Source: DASXMX01 sp036794395 (GTDB taxonomy: Bacteria; Planctomycetota; Phycisphaerae; Tepidisphaerales; Tepidisphaeraceae). Taken from it: a stretch of DNA of 46,379 nt. Position 1 is the first letter of the stretch. Each line of letters starts with the position of its first letter. The translations under genes were made by a program, and so were the position numbers. The stretch covers positions 1 to 46,379 of the forward strand of contig DAIRGS010000012.1 of NCBI GenBank assembly GCA_036794395.1. Direction: 5' to 3'. The notes beneath the pieces were generated by a model that saw nothing but the letters and a program-made list of their open reading frames with translations, was not told the origin of the DNA and made no database searches. Positions 16,838 to 25,678 of the stretch are shown here, piece after piece.

Positions 16838-17962
16838 TCACGCCGATCGAAGCACCTTCCGTCCGCATTCCGAACACACTCCAGTGACGTTCCCCACCAG
16901 GCTGTACCCGCACCGCGCGCACAGCAGTTCCTTCAGTTCCTTGTACTGCCGCAGGCGTCGATGGGTGCGACGCGCCAGCCACATCACCGGCGGAACCATT
17001 ACGAGGAACGCCAACCCCGGCAGCGATATGCGAATCTGCGTGTAGGGAGCTGGCGGCCCGAGTCGTGCGTACGCTGGGTCCTTCCCGAATGGCATCAGGC
17101 TGACTGCCCCGTCCTCGTCACGAAAAAAATATGCGTCGCCGCCGAGCCATGTCACCCCCGGTAGGCTTCGCGTCTCCATCGGTGTACCGTTCTCCCGGTA
17201 CGGAAACAATAACCCCGTCCGCTCGGGCCGTCGGAGAAACGTCACCCGCTGGCTCAGCGGCCAGTCGCGCACCACCGTGAGCGAAAGGTTCCGATCCTGC
17301 GCAGCCACTTCGCAAAACGCTTTTCCCACGGTAACCCGGACACTCCATCCGATGGTCCAGGTGAGCAACGTGGTGACGACGAGCAACACAAACGCCGCTG
17401 CACACCCCCATAGAAGGGCTGTCGCCCTTCGCGATGCTTCCTCATCCATTTGGGGCCGTGCCGACGCGTGACGCCAAGCCTGTACCATTCGACGGACAGG
17501 TGTCCGGCTCGGAAGTATCGCCAACACCGCACACAGGAACCACAAAGGCAGGTTGACTCGAACCCCGTCGCATTGATCGACCTTGCGCGCCCAGTGCTCC
17601 TGCCACGCTTCCAAACCCACCCAGCCCAAAACGGACCGGTCCCGGGGCACAAAATCCCACGGTCCAAACCATCTCAGACGCGTCCCGCTCCCCTTGATGG
17701 ATTGCACGATCGAGCCGGCGGTTTTCTGGTCGGCCGGGGTGAGGTTCTGAAGCCGAACGTGGTACCTCGCGAGGCGCAGCCGCACTTCGCCACGGTTCGT
17801 TTCCAATTCGAAGAAAAGTGGTCGGAACTCCGCCCCTGTCTGCGACAAAACGTAACCATTCCACAGCATCGAACCGAGGTACGTGCTCACCCAAAGCACC
17901 ACCGCGGCGACCAGCATCGCCAGCGAGACCGCCCGCGCGACCAACACGAGTCTGCGTTTCAT
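16838..17962 (-). CDS. Membrane protein with C-terminal zinc ribbon (tandem-duplicated halves)
   Basis: 374 aa. There are TM segments near residues 10-30, 140-160, 185-210 and 310-325. The C-terminus carries a CxxCGYxLxG...CxECG zinc ribbon (CARCGYSLVG, CSECG), a signature common in planctomycete membrane proteins. The protein appears to consist of two similar halves: each has an N-terminal TM, a soluble region, and an LP-rich TM (NLPLWFLCAVLAILPS and SLPGLAFLVMVPPV). Only the second half has the zinc ribbon. No function is known. Confidence 0.75.
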   Translation of the reverse strand: MKRRLVLVARAVSLAMLVAAVVLWVSTYLGSMLWNGYVLSQTGAEFRPLFFELETNRGEVRLRLARYHVRLQNLTPADQKTAGSIVQSIKGSGTRLRWFGPWDFVPRDRSVLGWVGLEAWQEHWARKVDQCDGVRVNLPLWFLCAVLAILPSRTPVRRMVQAWRHASARPQMDEEASRRATALLWGCAAAFVLLVVTTLLTWTIGWSVRVTVGKAFCEVAAQDRNLSLTVVRDWPLSQRVTFLRRPERTGLLFPYRENGTPMETRSLPGVTWLGGDAYFFRDEDGAVSLMPFGKDPAYARLGPPAPYTQIRISLPGLAFLVMVPPVMWLARRTHRRLRQYKELKELLCARCGYSLVGNVTGVCSECGRKVLRSA

Positions 17963-18002
17963 GGGATCGTCCGCGCACGATTATACCCGCAGTTTCGAGC
18001 GG

Positions 18003-19553
18003 CTAATTCGCTCGGTCCGGAATCGAGTCCTTGATGAACCTCTCCACGTTCTTCGTCAGGTTCTCCCGATCCGTCCGATGGTGGTAGATCATGTGCCCCG
18101 ACTCATAAAACCCCTGTGAAATATCCTTCATCAGATCCGGCCCCACATTCAAATGCTGAACCGTATGCTTCGTTGCCAGATACGGCGTCGCCAGATCAAA
18201 CAGCCCGCTGCAAAACATCACGTGCAGGTTCGGCAGCTCCACCAGCGATGATCGAAGTTGATCGGATACGTTTAAATACCCGTTGCCCGCCGGGCCGAAA
18301 TCCCAGTCTTTGCCGGATAGCACATCGTACCGCATGTCGGTCTCGAATTTGAGCACACGCCGTGCGTAATCGTTAAACGTTGCGCTATACGCTCCAAGGA
18401 ACGGCTCATAGCTTGGATCGAAATTCGCATAAGTTCCCATCGGATCCAGATCATCTGCAACCAGCCGGCCGTCATATCGCCCGATGACCTTCTTATCATC
18501 CGCCAGAAGCTCTTTGCGAAACCGCGATGGATCGACGCGCAAATTCGCGCGATCGATGAATTTTTCCGTCAGCCCCGTCAGCCGGGCCAGCTTCTTCACC
18601 GCGGCGCTTCGCCCCGGTGCAGGCAGATCCGCTCCGGCGGCCAGATCGGATAGATACCCGTGCCGTGAATAGTCCTCCGCTTCGCTCAGCGCCTTCTTTA
18701 AATCCCCCTGAAGCTCTGGTGGGAGTTTCTTGTGGTACCACGCCAGCGCCGTGTAGGTCGGCAGATACAGCGCGTACGGCAGATCATCCCCCTTGCCAAA
18801 GCTGATGGTCTGAAAATTCAACACGCACGAAATCAGCACCACCCCATTTACGCTGATGCCTTCATTCAGCAGCCAGTTTGATAACCCCGCGGCCCGAGTC
18901 GTCCCGTAGCTTTCGCCCGCCAGAAACTTGGGCGAAGCCCACCGTTCATATCGCGTGGTATACAGCCGGATGAACTGCGAGACCGACCGCAGGTCCTGGT
19001 AATAGCCGTAAAACTGCTCGGGCTTCTCCCCCTCAACCGGGCGGCTGTACCCCGTGCCCACCGGATCGATAAACACCAGATCGCTCGCACCCAGCCACGT
19101 CTCTTCGTTGTCCACAAGGTGGTAGGGGGGCGCCGGCCGATCTCCCGCATCACTCAGCGCCACGCGCTTGGGCCCGGCCGCCCCCATGTGCAGCCACACC
19201 GCCGACGACCCCGGCCCGCCGTTAAACATAAAAGTGATCGGCCGCTTCGCCCGATCCTCGCCAGCCGGTTCCTTCTCATAGGCGACAAAGAACATGTTCG
19301 CCTTCGCCTTCCCCGCATCGTCCCGAATCACCAGCGTCCCGGCGGTTGCTTTGTACTTCAACCGCTGCCCATGCACGGTGATCTCCCCCTCTGTCACCGA
19401 TAGATGATCCGCCTCTTTATCCGCGGGCTTCGCCCCCTCCGCCTTCTGCGTCGCCGGCGGAGCCTCTGGAGCAACCCCGCGCGCCCGCTGCGCGAACACG
19501 CTGGAAGCCCCGATCCCCAAAACCGCCGCCACGGCAACTGTCATCAAACGCAT
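18003..19553 (-). CDS. Secreted S10-family serine carboxypeptidase-like protein
   Basis: 516 aa from the ATG at 19551-19553 (AGGGAG 5-7 nt upstream); the frame also opens at 19592. A signal peptide with an FAQ end comes first. The oxyanion-hole motif is NGGPGSSAVW. The catalytic Ser is in GESYGTTR, the Asp in GLFDLATPY and the His in GHMIYHH, all in the normal order of S10 peptidases. The usual NGGPGCSS Cys is absent here (GSS). It probably cleaves C-terminal residues of peptides outside the cytoplasm. An 81-bp dispersed repeat lies upstream. Confidence 0.88.
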   Translation of the reverse strand: MRLMTVAVAAVLGIGASSVFAQRARGVAPEAPPATQKAEGAKPADKEADHLSVTEGEITVHGQRLKYKATAGTLVIRDDAGKAKANMFFVAYEKEPAGEDRAKRPITFMFNGGPGSSAVWLHMGAAGPKRVALSDAGDRPAPPYHLVDNEETWLGASDLVFIDPVGTGYSRPVEGEKPEQFYGYYQDLRSVSQFIRLYTTRYERWASPKFLAGESYGTTRAAGLSNWLLNEGISVNGVVLISCVLNFQTISFGKGDDLPYALYLPTYTALAWYHKKLPPELQGDLKKALSEAEDYSRHGYLSDLAAGADLPAPGRSAAVKKLARLTGLTEKFIDRANLRVDPSRFRKELLADDKKVIGRYDGRLVADDLDPMGTYANFDPSYEPFLGAYSATFNDYARRVLKFETDMRYDVLSGKDWDFGPAGNGYLNVSDQLRSSLVELPNLHVMFCSGLFDLATPYLATKHTVQHLNVGPDLMKDISQGFYESGHMIYHHRTDRENLTKNVERFIKDSIPDRAN

Positions 19554-19635
19554 GCAATCTCCCTGACCCAGTGAAAAATCCGCAACGCTCATCCTTGACG
19601 CTCAAAAGCGTGGCCTTCCCGGAAATCCTCGAAGT

Positions 19636-19716
19636 TGTCATCCTGGAGCGCAGCGAAGGATCTGAAAGTCGAAGGGTTTTCCGAAATCAGATCCTTCGCT
19701 GCGCTCCAGGATGACA
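19636..19716. repeat. 81-bp dispersed inverted repeat, copy 1
   Basis: The left arm TGTCATCCTGGAGCGCAGCG and the right arm CGCTGCGCTCCAGGATGACA are perfect reverse complements, and the AAGGATCTGA/TCAGATCCTT continuation also pairs. The inner part is variable. A second copy of exactly the same length lies at 31707-31787, and a degraded third at 35523-35598. This class of hairpin is widespread in bacteria. Confidence 0.85.
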
Positions 19717-19791
19717 GGGTTTTGCTCGTCATCGGCCTGGATTTCAACAGAGCATGTCCGGCTGTATTGATCCGTGGCAATTCTCTTTCGC

Positions 19792-21927
19792 CTACCGCGA
19801 CTGCTTCCGGATCGTCATATCGAAATTCTTCACCATCGATTTATACATCGACCACACCACAGCCGAGTAAGCCCCGATGGCAATTAATGCCGAGACAAAT
19901 GCGATAACCCGCGCCGACCCGAGATCGTTTTCGCGAACCCCGTCCAGCCCAAACGCGCGCCCCGCAAAATCTTTTGGATCGATCAGCATCGTCAGCAACG
20001 TAAACGGGCTGAATCCCCCGGCCACAATCCCCACCTGCCCCGATCCGTTGGGCCCCAGCAACGAATATCCGCACCACCCCAATGCCCCGCACAATCCCAC
20101 CACAATTCCCACGCTCAGCATCACCGCCATCACCGTTGTCCGGCAGCGCAGTGACATCTGCATCCCCAATATCGCCGCGAACGCCGACACGATAATCAGC
20201 ATCCCCGGCAGCACAACAATCGCTTCGGGAAACACGATCCATTTAAACGTCGCATCGTCCCAGTTCCCGATTGAGCGCGCGATGTCGTACACAATAAAGA
20301 CCGCCACGCTGAACACCGGCACCGCGATCAACGGCAACACGAAACTCACGAGCCCGCGCAGCTTGCCCCAGATGTAATACCGGCTCGTGATCGGAGTGCT
20401 CAGCAGCAGGTCCAGCGTCCCATCTTCCTTCTCCCGCGTAACAGTCGAAGCCGCGGCGTTGGTCACAATCAGCAGGATCACCGCCAGCTCAATCACCGTC
20501 GCCCCCAGCAGAAACTGCCGTGCCTCGGTGTCGGATAGCTTTCGCGGGATCTCGTACGCATGAATCGTGAGCCAGGCTGTAGGCACCCCTGTGCTGTCTT
20601 TCAACACATCCGTCTTTACCGAAAAATGCCCGCGAAGCCGGCTAAAATCGACTTCGTCGTTCGAATCCCCCAGCAGAAATGACGTCTTCGGCCTGTTGGT
20701 AGCCTCCGTGGCGCTGGTCGTGATGGGCAGCGTCAGCGATCCCGTCGGGCTCCCCGGCATGTACACCGCGAGCGTCGCCTGTTGCGGATTGTAAGAATTC
20801 TCATCAATTGAATCGACATACGGCGGCTCGGCCATCGTCGCGTAACGCATTACCAGAACCACCGCGCCAACCGCTCCTATCCCGATGAAGCCGTACCGCA
20901 TGAATGTGGCCCGCGCCGCCGAGGCTTTGGTCTTGGCTTCGCGCCAAGCGATTGGATTTTGCCAAACGGATCGCGGCTTGCGGGTCTTGTCGCCGGTGCT
21001 CAACTTCAGCTTCTGAAGCACCCAGCTCCGCATCGAATTATGCGACTGGGCCAGCCGCCGCAAAAACACAATTGAGGGCATCACGAGCACGAAGCTCAGC
21101 AAAAACATGAAGCTCGTGTAAAACCGGGCCGGATTACTCAAGTAAAGACTCACCGGCCACGATTGCAGGTCGCCGGGCAACTGCGCCACATCCGGGGGGA
21201 TGTACTCCTTTTTGTTGAAAATTGTCCGCAATGCCAGAAACGGATTCAGCCCAGTCCACCAGCTGGTCGAGCTGAGCGATTTATTGGCCAGCATGAAATG
21301 GAAATAGCTGAGCTGATCGAGAAGCACCGTCCCGATCATGTAAACCACGATGAACAGATAGAAGCTGAAGATTGTCCGCCGCGTCCCCACCTTAAACACC
21401 GCGATGGCCATCGCCACCGCCCCGGTGATAAACGCGGTGGCCGCCGCGATGCCAAACGACCGGACGATCGCCTGAATCGCCACGCCGCCAAAGATCTGCG
21501 TGATCGAAAAAATCGGAATCCCGCTGACCAGCAATGCCACGATGAAGAACAATCGCGACAGCATCGACCCCAAAACGATCTGCCCATTGGTCAGCGGCGT
21601 CGAAAGCAGAATGTCGTAAGTCTGGCTGTCCTTCTCCTGCGTGATCGCCCCGGCGGTAAAGATCGGCGCCAAAAAACAAACCAGCGCCAACTGCGAATAG
21701 CTCAATGTCTCAAAAAGCTGCGCACTGTTCTTGGCCAGCTCCGCCAGGCTCCCCGCTCCTCCGCTGGCCCCACTGGCGATCGAGAACACCACGATCGCAA
21801 CCAGGATTCCCAGATATCCGCACCGCACAAACAAATCGAACCGCCGCTTGCTCTTGGTCTCCACCACCCGAACCAAAATCGGATTGGCCGGAATCAAGCG
21901 CCAAAGATATTCGGCAATACCAAGCAT
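19792..21927 (-). CDS. ABC transporter permease (two fused ABC-2-type domains)
   Basis: 711 aa with about 12 TM segments. Two similar units each contain the ABC-2 signature EK(D/E)(S/D)GTLDLLLSTP-type motif: SQTYDILLSTPL near residue 108 and GTLDLLLSTPITS near 515. This indicates a duplicated permease, as in some gliding and export systems. It is the third gene of the minus-strand ABC operon, after the ATPase gene. The 21932-22025 repeat lies just ahead of its start and no Shine-Dalgarno sequence is visible, so translation may depend on coupling or on another start. Substrate unknown. Confidence 0.85.
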   Translation of the reverse strand: MLGIAEYLWRLIPANPILVRVVETKSKRRFDLFVRCGYLGILVAIVVFSIASGASGGAGSLAELAKNSAQLFETLSYSQLALVCFLAPIFTAGAITQEKDSQTYDILLSTPLTNGQIVLGSMLSRLFFIVALLVSGIPIFSITQIFGGVAIQAIVRSFGIAAATAFITGAVAMAIAVFKVGTRRTIFSFYLFIVVYMIGTVLLDQLSYFHFMLANKSLSSTSWWTGLNPFLALRTIFNKKEYIPPDVAQLPGDLQSWPVSLYLSNPARFYTSFMFLLSFVLVMPSIVFLRRLAQSHNSMRSWVLQKLKLSTGDKTRKPRSVWQNPIAWREAKTKASAARATFMRYGFIGIGAVGAVVLVMRYATMAEPPYVDSIDENSYNPQQATLAVYMPGSPTGSLTLPITTSATEATNRPKTSFLLGDSNDEVDFSRLRGHFSVKTDVLKDSTGVPTAWLTIHAYEIPRKLSDTEARQFLLGATVIELAVILLIVTNAAASTVTREKEDGTLDLLLSTPITSRYYIWGKLRGLVSFVLPLIAVPVFSVAVFIVYDIARSIGNWDDATFKWIVFPEAIVVLPGMLIIVSAFAAILGMQMSLRCRTTVMAVMLSVGIVVGLCGALGWCGYSLLGPNGSGQVGIVAGGFSPFTLLTMLIDPKDFAGRAFGLDGVRENDLGSARVIAFVSALIAIGAYSAVVWSMYKSMVKNFDMTIRKQSR

Positions 21928-21931
21928 TTGG

Positions 21932-22025
21932 TCAGTGCTGAGTGCTCAGTGCTGAGGGTCGAGTGAATAAGGGAAACGACGTCGATCTTTTTCACTCAGC
22001 ACTCAGACCTCAGCACTCAGCACTC
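21932..22025. repeat. Inverted repeat of AGTGCTGAG words
   Basis: The arms AGTGCTGAGTGCTCAGTGCT and the reverse CAGCACTCAGACCTCAGCACT-type sequence flank about 40 bp. The element fills the whole space between the ABC ATPase and permease genes and reaches within a few bases of the ATPase stop. It may slow transcription or stabilise the upstream message; that is inference. Confidence 0.75.
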
Positions 22026-22964
22026 CTACTGAACCATCCCCTTCGTCAACCGCATAAACGCCGTTTCCAGATTCACTTCCTCTTCCCGCAGCAGGGTTAA
22101 CCGATACCCGGCCGCCACGAGCTTCTGCGGCACGAAGCTGAAATCCTCCACGCCCTGCTTGAGCGACACCGCCAGAAATCCGTTGTTCGTCGCGACATTT
22201 TCCACGTTCGGGTCCTGGCTGAGCAGGGCCGCCGCCGGCGCTTGCTGATCCAGCGGCACGCCGACGTGCAGGATCGTCCCCGTCTTGGCCCGCCGCACGA
22301 TGTCCGTAACCGGCCCGCTATACAGCAACTCGCCCTGTTCGATCACGCCCACCTTATTACACAAATCCGCCAGCTCCGGCAGAATGTGCGAGCTGATCAG
22401 AATCGTCTTGCGCATCCGCTGAAGTTCCTTCAGCAATTCCCGCATCTCAATGCGCGCCCGCGGATCGAGATTCCCTGCCGGCTCATCCAGCAGAAGTACC
22501 TTCGGATCGTGTACCAATACCCGCGCGATCGACAACCGCTGCTTCATCCCGCGCGACAACCCATCCACCAGCGCGTCCCGCTTATAGGCCAGGTCCGTCA
22601 GCTCCAGCACGTCATTGACGATCTTCGTTCGCGACGCACCATTGATGTTGTACGCCGCCGCGAAAAATTCCATGTACTCCTGGACAACCATGTCCTCATA
22701 CGCGCCAAAATAGTCCGGCACATACCCAATCAGCGGCCGGATTTGCCTCGACTGATACCCCACCACAAAGTCGCAGATTCGCGCCTCACCCCACGTCGGC
22801 TGAAGCAGCGTCGCCAGAATCTTGATCGTGGTCGATTTCCCCGCCCCGTTGGGCCCGATGAACCCATAGCAGTCTCCTTCCTCGATCTCCAGGTTCAAAT
22901 TCGATAGCGCGACGAGCGTGCCGTATCGCTTCGTGAGGTTGACAGTCTTGATCACCGCGCCCAT
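22026..22964 (-). CDS. ABC transporter ATP-binding protein
   Basis: 312 aa from the ATG at 22962-22964 (AAGGA 8 nt upstream), slightly shorter than the open frame to 23003. Walker A is GPNGAGKST, the ABC signature is LSRGMKQRLSIAR and Walker B is VLLLDEPAGNLD, followed by the H-loop ILISSHILPE. The DALV... linker and the C-terminal extension resemble the CcmA/GldA-type export ATPases. It overlaps or abuts the upstream large subunit gene (stop at 22987) and lies upstream of the fused permease. It probably powers export or membrane remodelling. Confidence 0.92.
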   Translation of the reverse strand: MGAVIKTVNLTKRYGTLVALSNLNLEIEEGDCYGFIGPNGAGKSTTIKILATLLQPTWGEARICDFVVGYQSRQIRPLIGYVPDYFGAYEDMVVQEYMEFFAAAYNINGASRTKIVNDVLELTDLAYKRDALVDGLSRGMKQRLSIARVLVHDPKVLLLDEPAGNLDPRARIEMRELLKELQRMRKTILISSHILPELADLCNKVGVIEQGELLYSGPVTDIVRRAKTGTILHVGVPLDQQAPAAALLSQDPNVENVATNNGFLAVSLKQGVEDFSFVPQKLVAAGYRLTLLREEEVNLETAFMRLTKGMVQ

Positions 22965-22986
22965 GTGCTGTTCCTTGCCGTCGGGG

Positions 22987-25401
22987 TCAGTTGCCCGTTC
23001 CACTTTCTGTCACCAAGTCTGTCCCCGCGTGCTCCATCGGCAGCGCCAATTGATAAAACACAGTACCCTCGCCCGGCGTCCGGGTTCCATTCACTTCCAG
23101 CCCATACGGCAGCGGCCGCTTGTCCGCCTGCGCCAATACCACCAGTTCTCCAGCCGCCAGCGCCGCCGACATATTCAAATGTCGCGCCCCACGCCGCAGC
23201 AGCGTCCGTGCCTCGGTCCCCGCTTCTTCCTTATTGGGCGGCAACAGCCGGTCAAAAAAGCTCAGCGCAGGAAACGAAGCCGGAATCCGACTCCCCAGAT
23301 CATCCACCTGGTCGCTTCCGCGGCTCAATACCTCATACCAGTAATATCGCCACTGACCATTCATATTGCCCCGGCAGAACATCACAGTATCCGGCGTGCT
23401 CGTTATCCCCCCCGAACCACCTCGCAATGGAAGCGTCGGCGCTTTCTCCCATGTTGATTTCAAGTCAATGTGATTGTCTCCCGCCTTCGCGCTGAAAGAT
23501 GCGAGATACAGCACGTAATCCACGCCAAAGTATCGAAACGCGATATAGATATTCTTCAAGTCGATCCCGCTCAAATTATCCAGCGATCCGGAGATGGGCG
23601 AATTCGTACCACCAGTAGGGTTCAGCACCACTGATGATGCCCGAATCGGAATCGACAAATCCCCCGACCATTTCACATCCAGCTTCTTCAACGTGCTTCG
23701 AAATGGAACGCTTATTGAAGCCGGTTCCGCCAGGCCCGCGTCGCGAATCGGCACGTAATAGTCCAGATTGGCCGGGAACTCATTGTCCGGCACATAGCTC
23801 GGATGCACCGACATTGGCGTCACATACGAAATAAAATCCCCGCCGCCATCGGCCAGCGAAACCCGCTGTTCGCCATCCCGGGGAATATACAACCCCACCC
23901 GGCTGTACGCGACCGCCGGCTGCGCCTCGCTTCCGCTGGCCATCCGCACGCTCGTCGCATGATGAATCTCCGGGCTCCCCCGCAGCACCAGGTCCACCAC
24001 AAAAACCGTCAACACCGTTGCGCCCACCGCCGCCAGGCCAAACGCTAACCAACTGTGCTGCGACTTCTTCTTATTGGCCAGAAACAAATACGTCCCCGGC
24101 CCGGCAATCACCCAATACCCGATGAAGAAAAACACCGCCAGGGTGATCAGTCCCGCGCCTTTGCTCGAGAATTCCGCCCCGCGCGTCATTGCCGTGCCAA
24201 GATCGATGGGTGCGTTGATCAAATGCTCCGTATACGCGGCGGTATCAATTTCTTTAATGTCGCCGGTTATGTGTGTGTCGTTCTTCCAGCCAAACACCTT
24301 ATCCCAGACGTAGGGCCAGCGTCCCGATTTCACGGAGCCCGCGATTTTTGGATCCCCCAGGTCCTGCGCCACCCACGTCACCGATCCCATTCCATAGGGC
24401 ACCCGGGCAAGGTATGGCGTCATATCCTTCCCATCCCCGTTCCAATCGATCCACTGATCCACAACGGCCGACGGCCGCGTCGTCGCCCGTGCCATCGGGA
24501 ACGGACCGTTGATGTCCCAGTTCGCGCCACCCTTCATATCCGGATGTTTCCGCCGCGCCATGTCCATCAGCGGATGTAAATCCGCTTTCGGCTGAATGGT
24601 TACCTTAAATTGCCCGCCTTCCTGCCAATTGATCGGCAGCATGTCCCCAAACGGCGCGATTCGCTGCCGCTCCCCCTCATTGCCCGGCTGACACACCACG
24701 AGCATCCCGCCCTGGCGCACCCACTGTTGTAGTGCCGCCATCTGCTTCGATCCCTGCTCCGACAAAACCCGCGCATCTCCGTTCGTCCACAACACCGCAT
24801 CCACTGCCTGGTAAGCCAGCGCCGTCTGCGGCAAATCCCGTGCATTGATCCGCACTGACAATGGCATCTCCATCACGCCCAGCGCCCCTTCATACTCTTT
24901 GAACCGAGGCGCGCTCCCCCCCTCGGCGACACTCAATACCAGCTTTGCCTCCTTGGCGCGCGCCCCCAGCGTCGAAGGCACCTCCAGCGTGTGCACGGCG
25001 CTGGTTACGGGCAGTTGTAAGATTTGCTTGGTCCCATCCTTATTGGTGAGGTAGACCCGCAGCCGAAGCTGAAGGTCCAGCAGCGATCCCTCCGGCAATC
25101 CCCGTTCCGTCGGGTCCGGCCGGAAACAGATCTGCCACCGTTGTGTGGCATGGCTGTTCAGCGTGATCCCATCTTTCACATAAATGACATGGTCAAAATC
25201 CATGTCCCGCTGGTGGACTTCGATCCGGTATTCGGCTGCCTCGTCCAACTGCGAATCAAGCCGCACCACCATCGGCGTCCAGCATTCAGGCCGATACAAA
25301 CCGTCCCCAAACCCAATGCTCTCCACCTCGCCCCGAACCTGGGCGAACGACGCCGAAGTCAGCACAACAATGAGTAGCCCCGCCAGGAGTGAACGCATCA
25401 A
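22987..25401 (-). CDS. Secreted/membrane subunit of ABC export operon (804 aa)
   Basis: A signal peptide (residues 1-20) is followed by a long extracytoplasmic beta-rich region. A glutamine-amidotransferase-like segment comes next (DAVLWTNGDA, GGMLVVCQPGNEG). Two TM segments follow around residues 420-470 (LITLAVFFFIGYWVIAGPG and FGLAAVGATVLTVFVVDL), and then a second extracytoplasmic domain. This architecture matches the GldG/DUF-like partners seen with ABC-2 export systems. It starts the minus-strand operon, followed by the ATPase and the permease. No enzymatic residue is clear; the role may be substrate binding or force coupling outside the membrane. Confidence 0.75.
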   Translation of the reverse strand: MMRSLLAGLLIVVLTSASFAQVRGEVESIGFGDGLYRPECWTPMVVRLDSQLDEAAEYRIEVHQRDMDFDHVIYVKDGITLNSHATQRWQICFRPDPTERGLPEGSLLDLQLRLRVYLTNKDGTKQILQLPVTSAVHTLEVPSTLGARAKEAKLVLSVAEGGSAPRFKEYEGALGVMEMPLSVRINARDLPQTALAYQAVDAVLWTNGDARVLSEQGSKQMAALQQWVRQGGMLVVCQPGNEGERQRIAPFGDMLPINWQEGGQFKVTIQPKADLHPLMDMARRKHPDMKGGANWDINGPFPMARATTRPSAVVDQWIDWNGDGKDMTPYLARVPYGMGSVTWVAQDLGDPKIAGSVKSGRWPYVWDKVFGWKNDTHITGDIKEIDTAAYTEHLINAPIDLGTAMTRGAEFSSKGAGLITLAVFFFIGYWVIAGPGTYLFLANKKKSQHSWLAFGLAAVGATVLTVFVVDLVLRGSPEIHHATSVRMASGSEAQPAVAYSRVGLYIPRDGEQRVSLADGGGDFISYVTPMSVHPSYVPDNEFPANLDYYVPIRDAGLAEPASISVPFRSTLKKLDVKWSGDLSIPIRASSVVLNPTGGTNSPISGSLDNLSGIDLKNIYIAFRYFGVDYVLYLASFSAKAGDNHIDLKSTWEKAPTLPLRGGSGGITSTPDTVMFCRGNMNGQWRYYWYEVLSRGSDQVDDLGSRIPASFPALSFFDRLLPPNKEEAGTEARTLLRRGARHLNMSAALAAGELVVLAQADKRPLPYGLEVNGTRTPGEGTVFYQLALPMEHAGTDLVTESGTGN

Positions 25402-25678
25402 CAGATGAATGTAAACCCCGCCTTACACACCGTCAATCAAACTCTTTCGCACCCCGTATGGCCTACGGTGCGATTGCAAGTGCCTTCCGCGGGATGCACG
25501 TCCGTTCACTTACACGTGCGCTCGCACCTGCTCCCCAAATGAACACCCAGAATTTTCCACGTAACTTTTTTCGACATCTTTCGAGAATAGTGCTAAATAA
25601 GCTAAAACACCTCTGAATTCGCTGCAAGCTTCTCCTGTTGGGCCGGCTCAAAATCTGATCCTCTTTTCAGGAATCCCC

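Noticed and set aside
22242..22907. Plus-strand frame (221 aa) opposite the ABC ATPase
   Set aside because: Antisense to Walker and signature motifs on the other strand.
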